Of a stretch of DNA of 23,372 nucleotides, positions 1 through 10,062 are shown piece by piece. The translations under genes were made by a program, and so were the position numbers. The notes beneath the pieces were generated by a model. It ran no database searches. It was not told the origin of the DNA and was given only the letters and a program-made list of their open reading frames with translations. The stretch comes from Chromera velia (lineage: Eukaryota; Sar; Chromeraceae), in NCBI GenBank assembly GCA_018398765.1, contig JAHBMJ010001880.1, positions 1 through 23,372 on the forward strand, given 5' to 3'. How positions within the stretch are numbered: position 1 is the first letter of the stretch; every line of letters starts with the position of its first letter.

Positions 1-3
1 ACA

Positions 4-83
<80 letters not shown>
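1..83. repeat. (CA)n dinucleotide microsatellite
   Basis: Nearly pure AC repeat with two interruptions (a T at position 10 and a T near 53). It lies downstream of the last visible exon of the minus-strand macroglobulin gene, so it is probably intronic and reads (GT)n on that gene's sense strand. Positions 84-313 between this repeat and the exon show no coding stretch that I can support. Confidence 0.95.
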
Positions 84-84
<1 letters not shown>

Positions 85-313
85 GCACGGGACGCTCGAG
101 TTTGTTTACAGGTTCAGAAATGCATAAAAGGCAGCAGGTGACTTCCATGCAGTGAGTGGCACACTGGAAGGAGTGCGGCTGAAAGATGCCTTACGACCGA
201 GGCGTACAAAAACGAAGAAGGCAGCAGAGGGTTGAAGTGAACGTTTACGGAATGAGTGACCGCCAGACCACCCCCTTACACCCCTTCTGTCTACTGCTAA
301 CTAACGCACGCAC

Positions 314-461
314 CCTCAGAGTCCGTGTATTCGGGCAGAAGCTTGAGGGCCTTGCGGGCTGCGCTCTGAGCCTCCTGAGAGAGCGGAATGCCGTACGCGT
401 CAGAGATCACAGAGGAAGCGAACAGGTAGGACAGGAGGGAGCCTCCACCCGGGTGCTCGAT
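314..461 (-). other. Degenerate thioester region (exon 13 of the macroglobulin gene)
   Basis: Exon 12 ends ...DYRGKP, and exon 13 continues IEHPGGGSLLSYLFASS. In bacterial-type family members the corresponding place reads like YLxxYPYGCxEQxxSR. Here the Pro and Gly remain, but Cys is replaced by Gly and the Glu-Gln positions by Leu-Leu. The following residues look helical (EAQSAARKALKLLPEY), as expected for the start of the alpha/alpha thioester domain. The exon ends at a GAGG|GTGCGT donor, so the gene continues left of the window. Confidence 0.65.
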
Positions 462-1761
462 CTGCAGGGAAGAAAGAAGCACAGGGAAAGAGAAGAATGG
501 TAGAGCAGTGCAGCCACTTCCGCGAGCCCTTTTTTACTTCTCTTTGCCATCAATTGTGCGATGCTCCGGGCTCTTGTTTGACCTCATGATGGAGCTGAAG
601 CTGGCATGCAGAAAAGAAGGAATCCGTGAGGCTCATCGCCATGCGCCTCTTGCCGTAAGAAAGAAACCAGAGTAGGACAAATGTGGGGGGGGGGGAGGGA
701 GTAGCGAAGAGCAAAGCAGACATTTACACAGCACGGCAGGCTGACTGACTAACTGACCGGCTTCCCCCTGTAGTCCTTGAACGCCCCCCCTCTGACGGAG
801 TCCATCAGTCCCAGGATCCCTGCAGAGAACCCAGAGGCTGCTGTCAGATTCAGACCTCCAAACCCGGGCACTGCAGAGGGCAGGGCCAGAGCTTCCTGCA
901 CAACCGCAGAGGTCTCCCCTTCAGTGCCCTCCAAGAGAGCGGAGGCAGAGAGGGAGCTGCTGGTTCCAACGACGACCTTCGATTGATGGGGGAGGACCTC
1001 AATGGTTTCTTCCACCGCATCGAGGGGCACAAGGAGGCCGTCCTCCATCTGGAGGGAGAGCCCGAAACGCACTGTCGCAGTTCCCAGGCCTCTGTCTGCT
1101 CGGACCTTCCAGAAGATTCTCTCTGTAGCGCTGTCAGGGGTGACAATTTGAACTTTCTGGTCTTCTTCGAGGAGAGACGCCCCTGACAGTTCCATCAATT
1201 CCACTCTGAAGGCAGCGTTGGGGGCCTGGGTACGGACCTCGGGGGCGAGGACAAGTGCGGCGCCGACCTCTGCAGAGTCTCCAACTCTGAGGAATCTGGG
1301 CAGAGCCGGACGGAGGAGTGCGGGGATTCTAGAGATGAGGGCCGTCTCAGTCGAGGACCAGTGGAGGGTGGCAGGGGTGAGGGCAGCAGCAGAGGAAGAC
1401 TCGGCAGACGTAGAGGTAGAGGGAGTCGCAGAGGAGCGGCGTGTGGTTGTGAAGGCTCTGACTGTGAACTCTCCCTCGTTGTCGGGAAGCTCGAAGGGAA
1501 GCTTCACGGAGACGGACACAGTGCCAGTTCCTCTCCCAGTTCCTGTACCTGTCACGAACGCAACGCGACGTGCGAAGTCCTGTCTCAAGGCAACGGACAG
1601 ACCTGCGCCTCCCGGCCCTCCAGCACTTCCTCCTGCAGCTGGTGCGGACGCGGTGGCGAAGGCCATTTGGGGCACTGCCGAGTAGCTCTCAGGTACTGCA
1701 GAGTCTGCCACGGCTCCCCTCATGGCGAAGGTCTCGCTGAAGACACCTCCTCTGCAAGCAC

Positions 1762-1792
<31 letters not shown>

Positions 1793-1882
1793 AGGAAGGA
1801 AGGAAGGAAGGAAGGAAGGAGGGAAGGAAGGAAGGAAGGAGGGAAGGAAGGAAAGAAAGAAAGAAAGAAAGAACCACAGGAA

Positions 1883-1914
<32 letters not shown>

Positions 1915-3164
1915 AAAAGCGTGAAGAATGACTGGTCGAAATTAAGGCGATGGATGGCTCAGAGCACAATCGCGAGAGAACTGAAATTTGAGATGAACTT
2001 TGCTGGCTAGTTGACACGAAAAGAAAGAGGAGCAGAAATGAAATGAAATGCATCCATGGAAGTACTTCCCCTCATGCAGCACAGACCATTTAATTCTGCA
2101 AGATGCGACCACGACCAGCACACGGCTCGCATCATTCAACAACACCTCTCTGACCACATGATGGTGACGCGCAGCACATGTACGATTATTGAAGATGCAG
2201 CTGGCTGACCTGGACATGAAGGGAAGGAAGTTAGAGTTGCCATTGCTGACTCCGGGTCCTGTGGTGATCATGCCAAAGTGTTTCTTGAGGAACTCCTCCA
2301 CGCCTTCGTGCAGTCTCTGGCTGTCTCTGTCGGATGCAAGACTGGGCAGGGGGCTCACCTGCATGCATAGTCATTCATTCAAGCAGGAAGGCAGAGATGA
2401 GAGACATTTGTGGATCGACCTGTATCTTTCTTCTCACTCTTACTAACGAAGTTCCCTGGACAAGATCCGGTTGAGAAGCTCCAAAAAGAGAAAACGACAG
2501 GGAAATCTCAAGCGCATGCTCACGTTACCGTCGAAGCAGACCGTCCTCCATCCATTCAAAAAACCGCAAACAAGCCAAACGAGACATCACCCACTTTCTC
2601 TGCTCACCTTCGCATGCGGGTCCTCATTGGCCCTCTGTGCGAGGATGCGGGCAGCCTCATGGAGTCCCTCGGGGGAGGCGAAGTGCTCAAGGGAGGAGTA
2701 GCCGTTGTCACTGCAGACAAGACAAGACAAAGAAACGGAGGGAAGGGAGAGGTTCCAATCGAAAGAAAGAAATCACACACGATAAAGAACAGGGAGAAGA
2801 GAGGCAGGCATGTGCAACGAATACTTAGTCAACCAGTTTGACGAAAGGACGAAAAACGGATTTCTTTATTTTCCTTTCCTCTCGTCTACTTACACGATCA
2901 TGTTGGGGTCAAACACGACGAGTGCGTCCTCTGCCTCCATCATTTCCAGAGGCCGGAGTTCAAGAAGGGAAGAGTCAACAACCAGAAGGGTCACCTCCAC
3001 CTCGACATCAACCTCCTCCTCCTGTGGGACTGTAGTCTCTGCATGCACAAAGACAGAAGAAAATGGAAAGAAAAAATTAGAGGCCCTTATGGACACATCA
3101 CCTTTCTTCGAGTCAAAAAGTGGGCAGGGAAGTAAGAAGGCAGGCAGGCACAGAAAGCAACCCC

Positions 3165-3228
<64 letters not shown>

Positions 3229-6200
3229 GAGAGAGAGAGAGACAAACACAGCTTCAGAGGGCAACGACGAACCTTCAGCAGAGGAGAGAGGGGGGGCCAC
3301 AAGGACCTCCACCTCTGCCTCCACAGTCTGTCCAGGTGCGAAGACAGGCAGGCCCTCCTCCCCTCTTCCACCTGCAGAAAGCCCGATGCCGCCGTTGGGC
3401 GTTCCGTCCTCTTCTCCCTCAGACGTGCCAGGGCTGCATGCAGAAGCACAGGGAGCACCAGAATACGGGAAGAGGAAGATGAAGAAAAAGGCACAGGATG
3501 GCGTTTCTCATCAGGACAGTCCAGCCGGAAAGTTGACAGAAAAAACGATTTCAGATGCGACACACCGTCACTCCTTGAAGCTGCAAGAAAGTCAAACGCC
3601 GGACTGCAAATATTCCCCCCATTATTTTCTCACTTTCTCACTTGACCCCTCATTCCCCCGGGCCTTCATTCATTCCTTTCTTTCTCTTCCTTCTGGCTGA
3701 CCGCAGAGTCACGGAGACGGCCTCCACCCCCTCGTCGGGTCTCTTTGCCTTGAGAGTGAGGAACTTCTCCAGGAGTTGGGGTCCGAAGTCGGGCAGGAGG
3801 GGGGACATGGGGGGAAGGGGGGAGATGGACTTCAACAGAGAACCGTCGAGGGACAGAGGGGCGGAGAGGAAGACGTACACAGGGCACCCTCCAAGACAGT
3901 CAGATGGGACAGGGCCGAGCTCAAACTCCGATACCGTTCTTTTCTTCTCAGCGTCTTGGTTGGGGGGCACAGTGAAGGTGAGGACCTTTCCGTAATCCCC
4001 CGTGCCCACAAACACAGTCAGATCGGCGTCTCCGTGGAAAGAGTTCTCGATGGACAGCTTCGCAACCTCTCCTGCAGATAAGATCATTGAAGAAACACGA
4101 AAGCTTGCAAACGCTGAGAGAGAAGATACGTGAGCAAGCTACTGGAAGACATGAGGAGGCTGTTTCATTAGAACCGACAGACTGTTCCCATGAGGAGGCT
4201 GTTTCATTAGAACCGACAGACTGTTCCAACTGTCTTCCCCCTTTCATTGTTAGCATCTTCTCCTCCCCCCCCCCTCCCCACAATGACCGATCGATCGATC
4301 GCTCTACTGACCGAAGTGCACCTCGGGTTCCACCAGCTTGGCCTGGAGGCCTGTGGGGCTGAAGGAAGTGAGAGGTGCCGCCTCCCATTCCTCCAAGGTC
4401 TTGCCGACATAAGCGCACCCAGTAGAGAAGGCCTCTTCCGAATCTCCCACCTGTGCAATCACAATGTGGTGCTTCAGAGCATCCATTCTCAAAGCGCACT
4501 CAGGAGAGGCTGCGTCCTCACACGTGCCCTTCAGGGTGAAGTTCCCACTCGCAACCATGCTGTCGATGTCCACGCCCCCGCTCTCCAACAGAAACGGAGC
4601 GATGACCTGGGAACAAGGGATCGATTGGGGGGCACGCCCGGAGGGGAGGACATAGGCGTAGTCGAAGTATTGGTACGTCGCGTCGGTCTGCTGTCTCTCG
4701 TACAGAGGCTGTTGGGCCTCCAGCATCGTCACTTGGACTTTCGCGTTCGTCGCGTCTGCACTTGCCGGGGCCCTGGGCCTCTCCTTGACTGTGGCGGAGA
4801 CGGAGAAAAGACGGCCAGGGAGGGGCTGAGAGGGAAGGAGTTCAAGGTGAGAAATGTAAAGGGGGGACCTGTCGACAGCAGAGGTCATGGTCTCAGTCAC
4901 AAACTCCCCTGCCAGGCCCTTGGCCTCTGCAGTAACGAGTAGAGCGTCTCCAGCCGTAGCTCGGAATGTGTACGGCTGGTTTTCGCCGTCTCCGTCTCCC
5001 TTGGGGATCTGGAATGTGAAGGCAAAGCTGCCGTCCTCAGATGCGGAGTAGAGGTCGAGGGCAGAGAGGATCAATTTCTTCTGTTGAGGGAGGAGTGTGG
5101 CTTTGACGTCTTCAGATCCTGTGGGGATGTCCACAGTCTTCTCTTGGGCGTCTCCGCTCTCCTCGTCCTCCTCTTCCTGTCCGTTCTTCTTCTCCACCGT
5201 CTGCAGAGAAATCTCCAGGGTCAAATCGACCAACTGCATCACCGGACTGCCTGTGAAAGTCATCAGAGAACCTGAGACAGGGAGCGATGCGGTGCCGTTC
5301 TGAGGGGGCACAAAGGGAGGCACGTCGAGGTTAATGATGACAGAGGGGGGGCGGGGGTCTGCAATGACGATGTTGCTGGGGCCCTTCACGGAGGTGAATT
5401 GCATGAGGCCGTAGGAGTTCAGGTAAGTGCAGGGCTTCTCCAAGAGCTGCTCTGACAACTCATACTCCTGGGAGACGATGGCAAAGTCGGGGTTCTGGAG
5501 AATGCCGTAGTCTGCATCTGGGGGGACCGGGACCTCTGTCTGGAAGGACCCGAAGGCGGCGTCAAGGGGGACCTTCACGAGGGAGCACTTCTGGTCGCGC
5601 CACGAGTTGCGGCCCCAGGTGAACTGCATGCGAAGATAGAGGGAAGGAAATGAATATTGCTCAAAGACGCTGCGGACGCACAAATTATGACATAAACTGA
5701 GGGAAACCAGCGGAAAGGTATCGATCTGACAAGAGAGATACGCAAGCATTTCAACCGCAGGAAGAGGGCTGAGAGCGACTCAAAGCACCCGCTGACGCAC
5801 GCACCTTCATAAGGACTGCGAGGGGCTTCTTGTTGGCCTCCAAAGCTTCGAGGGGGCAGGGTCCGTCGGCCTCTGTGCGTTCCACTCCCACAGCAGCGGC
5901 CGTGGCTGCACAGGCTTTGGGAGACGCTACTGCGTATCCGTGCACGGCGAGGTCTTCTCCGGGCTTGTACACAGCTCTGTCAGTCGACCACACACCTCTG
6001 ACGTCGCTGGCGGAGAATCCCTGAACGTCAGGAGCAGCTCCCGTGTCTACGCTGCCAAGAATGTACCGATCGGTTGTAGTGCGCATGCCGAATGAATAGT
6101 CCAGAGTGGGGGACACATACGTTTCGCCATCAGCTAGCGTGACTGTGAGAACGTGAGCAGTTGAAGGACCATCCATCAGAAAGTCCACCACTGCCACGCC

Positions 6201-9200
6201 GTCCTTGTCAGTCTCGGCAGAGGAAGCCAGAGAGACTGTGCTTGACCGTCTCTCGAGGGACCAAAGGGCAACGGTTGCCTTTTCGACACCCGCACCCGTC
6301 TCCTCAAGGGACTGTACTCTGGCTGCCATTCTGTAAGCAGTCTCCATCTCTGTGTGGAGACTCTCACCCTCTTCTCCTTCCTTCTCAACTGCCTTTTCCC
6401 TTCTTGTGTAGAATTTCACAGTCGAGATCTGAACAGAGGGAATCGAGACCATAGTCTGCTCCGCAGAGTCGAAACACCTCTCCTCAGGCTCAGCTTGGAG
6501 ACCCCTGACTGCTCTCGAGGGGAGAGTCGAGGCAGGTGTCACACGCTGGCTGGCTGTTCTCTGGACTGTGGTACAGAACTCGGTATCCTTGTCCATCCTC
6601 CAGAATTTGGACGTCTCTCCGAGAGACAACGTCACGTTGGCAATCTTCGCGTTCCCTCCCTCTCCGTCTGTTTCTGCAAGGAGGTCGAAGGTCCTGTCGG
6701 GCTCTGCGGCAGCCTGCTGGTTCCAGAAGAGGCTCTTGATGTGGTTCAGATTCTTCAGGGCATCTCCCTCCTCGTCCACAGACATCGGACTCACCCCAAC
6801 CTCGGCACGCTCAACGCGACGCGGCATGCGCGCAGGCGTCTGGGGCTGAGGGGTGGGCTCTGCTTCTCCTCTCTGTAGAGGCAGATTGAGAAGATCTCCC
6901 CTGAGCCGAGACGCGCCTGTAGTGCTGCCCTCTGAGGCAGGCTCAGGAGTCTCCTCCGTCCCCCCCCCGAGTGCTCTCTTGACAATCGCAGGCCAATCGA
7001 ACTCTGCCACCTCTGTCTCTGTCTGCATTGCTGCGAGAGAGCTGAGCTCCCTCTGCACAGCTGCAAGGGGGAAGGAGAGGAGCCTCACCGAGGGAGACGC
7101 CACCTCTGCGTCCACAGGGTTGACCGTGAAGCGAATGGAGGAGTCCTGAGGGGGCGGGGGAGAAGGATCGATGCACTGTCGGTTACACGTATTCTGAAAG
7201 AAGCAAGAAGATGCAAACGAAAAAGGACCGATCGAGGGGCAGAGCAGAAATATCTCTGACGAGAGAGACAGAGAACATAAACAGTTCAGTTAGCCTCTGG
7301 AAAAAAGGTCTCTGACATCACATCTTCCCTTTTTTCCCCTCCTCACCTGCAGGGGCATGCCGAGGCCATCCTTGATCTCCTCAGACCCTCTCACGCTGAG
7401 AGTGTACGTCTCTCCAGGCTTCAGATCTCCACTCAGCTGGAGAGTGCACACGTCGACCTGCTCAACGTCCAGTCCCCCTCCCACTCTAGGAGAGAGCCTC
7501 AGACGTTCCTTGAAGGCCTCAAGGGCAGCGTCTCCTTTAGGCAAGCCGTGGTTGACGAAAACTCTCTGGCGCTTCCACTCTGTAGAGACGGGCTCTGAGG
7601 CCGTGATGTTCCCGTTGGGGCCCTCAACGGCGTTCCGGGGGATCAGCTGGAAGGGGCGCAGACCCGTGAGGAGCTGCAAAAAAAAAGAAAACGAAAGAGG
7701 GATTGTCTAGACAGAAGAGGAAAAGGGGGAATAGGAGCACATGAACAGATACGAGGAAAGGTTAAGGAAGGAAAAATGAAGGAAGGCGACGGAACACAAA
7801 GGGAGTCGCCTGCTGTCGTCCCGTGGGGGTTAGAGCAGTTTCCCTTCCCTCAAACTGTCGGGAGGGAGGGAGAGAGGGAAGACACAGCGGAGAGCTCAGA
7901 TGTGAAAAAGATGAGTAAGAAGAAAGCTCGATTTGTTTCTTCTCTTCTTTTTCCCCCTTTTTTCTGCCTGAGATCTGACTGTAAGACTCGACTCACAGGC
8001 TGGTTCATGTTCATGCCCTCCTCATTGTCTTCTCCTCCCTCTCCCTCTCCTGAAGGTCCTGCTGCAGGGTGGTACATTGCTCCGTTCTTCAGTCGGAGTT
8101 CGTATCTTTTTCCTGACTGGAGGCTGCTCTGAGGGAAGGAAAACTCAGCGCAGAGGTGTCCTTCAGCCTTCGTGCGCTCTCCAAAGGGGGGAGAGGGGGC
8201 GGGAGAGGGAAGTCTAACGAAAAAGGGCACAGGGATAATTGGGTCGTCTTCACACGGCACTGCTCCATCAGGAAGAAGGAGGGGTCCGTCTTCCTCCTCT
8301 TCCTCGCCCTCCCCGACACGCACAGGGACAGCCTCAACGAAAGGGTCGGACCCGGTGGTCGAGAGAGAAGCCGTAGAGACGGGAAAGTCAAAGCGAACCT
8401 TGACCTGCAAATGGAATGAGAGGGGAATCGGAATGAGTCCATCACTCTCAATACAGGAAGGTCGCTTTGGCCAGAAAAGCAGTTGCATCGTCAGAAAACG
8501 GACGACAGATTCATGAGACAAACTTCGAGATTTTCAAAAGGACCCTACCAAATATCTGCCAGCCGTTCGTGAGACAGAGTTGTCTGAGTGGAAAGAAGAT
8601 ACTGTGGAGGAGCCGCTGACCTTTCCATCAGGAGGCACTTCGTGGACAGTGGGGGAAGCTCTGCGGGAGGGGACGCGAGAGAAGGAGGACGAGGACGGGG
8701 CAGTGGGGAGTGCGGATGTCCACTTTCCGTCTGTGGCTTCTTCTGCCATTTTGGAGGAGACGGAGATTACTCTGAGCGTTTGCGTGGGTGTGAGGAACTC
8801 TCTGTCTTCCGGGAGCCCCTCCTCCAAAAGTTTCTGACCGCTGGCAGACCGGAGGCTCCTGTTCAGTCTCACAGCCACCTTCAGGTCAGTGGGCCAGTCA
8901 AAGTCGGGGTCGAATCGTGCCTGAAGAAAAGAAATAACAAGATGGGGGGGATATGTGATATGCATGTGGCGAAATGGGGGGAAATTGTTCATGCCGGGAC
9001 ACAGAAGAAAGATGCGGAGAAGAGCCAAACAGCCGTCTCCAATCTAGATCGACTGACAATGGAGGTCGTCACCCAGTAGACTGTTCCCGCAACGGTTCCG
9101 TTTCCGTTGAGAGATTCCACAGTGAAGGGGGTGTGTGCAGCATCCAGAGACTCCTTCGCTAGGTCAGCGCCAAGAGGCAAAACAGGAATGTTGAAAACAA

Positions 9201-9327
9201 CAGTGATCGCCTGTCGGTTGCGCAAAACGCCTCCTTCAGGCAGGAACGAGACAATCTTGAAGTCAGGTTCAAACTGTGCCCCCACTAAGAGGGCACAAAG
9301 AAGAACTAAAAGAGACCGGAACATCAT
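314..9327 (-). CDS. Secreted bacterial-type alpha-2-macroglobulin-like protein, 13 exons, 3' end beyond window
   Basis: Proposed exons in transcript order: 9327-9073, 8920-8621, 8404-7997, 7673-7347, 7193-5805, 5623-4312, 4071-3702, 3433-3273, 3038-2894, 2710-2608, 2358-2210, 1751-758, 461-314. All introns are GT-AG, and phases match at all 12 junctions (0,0,0,0,0,1,2,1,2,0,2,0). Together they give about 2,020 residues. The start MMFRSLLVLLCALLVGA is a clear signal peptide, so the product should be secreted or surface-exposed. Residues about 18-320 resemble N-terminal Ig/MG1-type domains; 430-700 contain acidic, proline-rich linkers. Around 740-830 a segment with TDKDGVAVVDF, then TDRAVYKPGEDLAVHGY (834 on), is typical of the MG region of bacterial YfhM-type macroglobulins. 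FGSFQTEVPVPPDADYG, FAPGQTVEAEVEV, LPFELPDNEGEFTVRAF and RFLRVGD fit later MG domains and the region before the thioester domain. Family role: trapping proteases. The thioester CxEQ appears missing (see 314-461). Individual splice sites are inferred; the family call is firm. Confidence 0.88.
1757..1917. repeat. (GAAA)n/(GGAA)n purine microsatellite in macroglobulin intron 11
   Basis: About 160 bp of imperfect GAAA and GGAA tetranucleotides, interrupted once by CCACAGG. On the gene's sense strand this is a TTTC/TTCC tract directly abutting the CTTGCAG acceptor of exon 12, so it acts in effect as a greatly extended polypyrimidine tract. It produces long spurious Lys/Glu or Phe/Leu/Ser open frames on both strands. 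Confidence 0.9.
3167..3241. repeat. (CA)n-(GA)n compound microsatellite in macroglobulin intron 8
   Basis: A CA run of about 30 bases is followed by a GA run of about 45 bases with one GGG interruption. It lies inside the intron between the exons ending at 3273 and starting at 3038. On the sense strand the order is (CT)n then (GT)n. Confidence 0.93.
4150..4227. repeat. Perfect 39-bp tandem duplication in macroglobulin intron 6
   Basis: Two identical adjacent 39-base copies (4150-4188 and 4189-4227), each starting CATGAGGAGGCTG and ending AGACTGTTCC. Identity of the copies indicates a recent duplication. It lies inside the intron between exons 6 and 7; the unit is a multiple of three and stays open on the minus strand, but no conserved protein sequence is visible in it. 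A C-rich run and a (GATC)n run follow at about 4261-4301. Confidence 0.9.
5934..5984 (-). other. MG2-domain signature motif of alpha-2-macroglobulins
   Basis: The reverse strand encodes TDRAVYKPGEDLAVHGY, matching the family pattern TDRPxYRPGxxVxxxG that marks the start of the MG2 domain in both bacterial and animal macroglobulins. It is the single strongest diagnostic motif in the protein and lies near residue 834 of the assembled product. More than 800 residues precede it; the long N-terminal arm is like bacterial-type members rather than human A2M. Confidence 0.88.
9277..9327 (-). other. Signal peptide of the macroglobulin-like protein
   Basis: Two adjacent Met codons are followed by Phe-Arg-Ser and a Leu-rich core ending in Val-Gly-Ala, with mature sequence probably starting QFEPDF. 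No cysteine follows as in the lipobox of bacterial YfhM, so this looks like an ordinary secretory signal. It also fixes the gene's start, since the upstream 735 bp is noncoding. Confidence 0.8.
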
Positions 9328-10062
9328 CGTTCCCTCTCTGCTTGCGATCGGCCACTCAAGTCGACGTAGCCTGACAAGTTAGGAAGACGCGGATACAGAC
9401 AAAAACTTTGGCCGATCCTGCTCGAAATGCGCGTCTGCTTGTCACTCACCAAGGGAAAAAGCCGAGGAACCAGAAGAGTTCAGAAGAATTCATATGTAGG
9501 AAAAATGGAAGGACAAAGATGATCGAGCAGCATCCGGAACACATGCAGATCAACGGAAGAGGTGCGTTCAAATTTTGTGTTCTTGGCCCGGAGCCGATTT
9601 TGTTGCCCGTTGAATTAGTCGGCTAGCTAAGCGCACGCGGGCCTTGGGGACCGCGCATGCACGCTCGCCGGGGGGCCCGAGCGCGCGCTAAGCGTGCCGG
9701 GGGGCCCGAGCGCGCGCTATACGCGGCCGGGCATGCGGCCTGCCACAGCACGCCAGAACAACACCTCTGACACGCAACGTACACAGTTTGAAGGATCGAT
9801 CGATGTTACTAAACTGGAGGTCCGTTATACCAATCATGCACCCAATCGATGATGTGCTGCAGACTTCACCGTTCGGAGCGTTTGATCTGTCTGACCGATC
9901 GATGCTTTAGATGCAAAAGTGAATCTTCAGTGACCTGCCGGACTAGCAGCTCTGTTTGTTTGGTGACTTGAAACTGTTACAGTAGAACAACACTGCAAAA
10001 CGCTACAGCTTCAACTCCCTTTCAGTGATTTGTGCGTTTAAGTTGTAGCTTCCCATATCAAT
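9328..10062. promoter_or_regulatory. Divergent intergenic region, probable bidirectional promoter
   Basis: This 735-bp gap separates the start of the minus-strand macroglobulin gene from the start of the plus-strand membrane-protein gene. I see no conserved coding sequence in it. It contains a CpG-dense block (about 9636-9742), several GATCGATCGATG-like words (9793-9805 and near 9847 and 9897), and no obvious TATA box. Promoter function is inferred from the divergent gene layout only. Confidence 0.5.
9667..9719. repeat. GC-rich 24-bp tandem repeat in the divergent promoter region
   Basis: Two identical 24-base copies (9667-9690 and 9696-9719), starting GCCGGGGGGCCCGAG and ending GCGCGCGCTA, are separated by AGCGT, giving a 29-bp period. 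Weaker related words flank them (GCTAAGCGCACGCGGGCC near 9625). The block is far richer in GC and CpG than its surroundings. Confidence 0.85.

Noticed and set aside
1361-1931. Plus-strand Lys/Glu/Arg-rich frames
   Set aside because: Shadows of the macroglobulin exon plus the GAAA repeat; no protein-like sequence of their own.
749-2053. Single minus-strand open frame of 434 codons read as one protein
   Set aside because: Its first third is translated microsatellite (Phe/Leu/Ser/Pro repeats) in intron 11. Only 1751-758 is coding, and it joins exon 11 in phase.
4304-4324. Alternative exon 6 donor at GAG|GTGCAC (exon end 4322)
   Set aside because: It ends in phase 0 and does not match the phase-1 acceptor of exon 7. 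TTCG|GTCAGT (exon end 4312) restores the frame.
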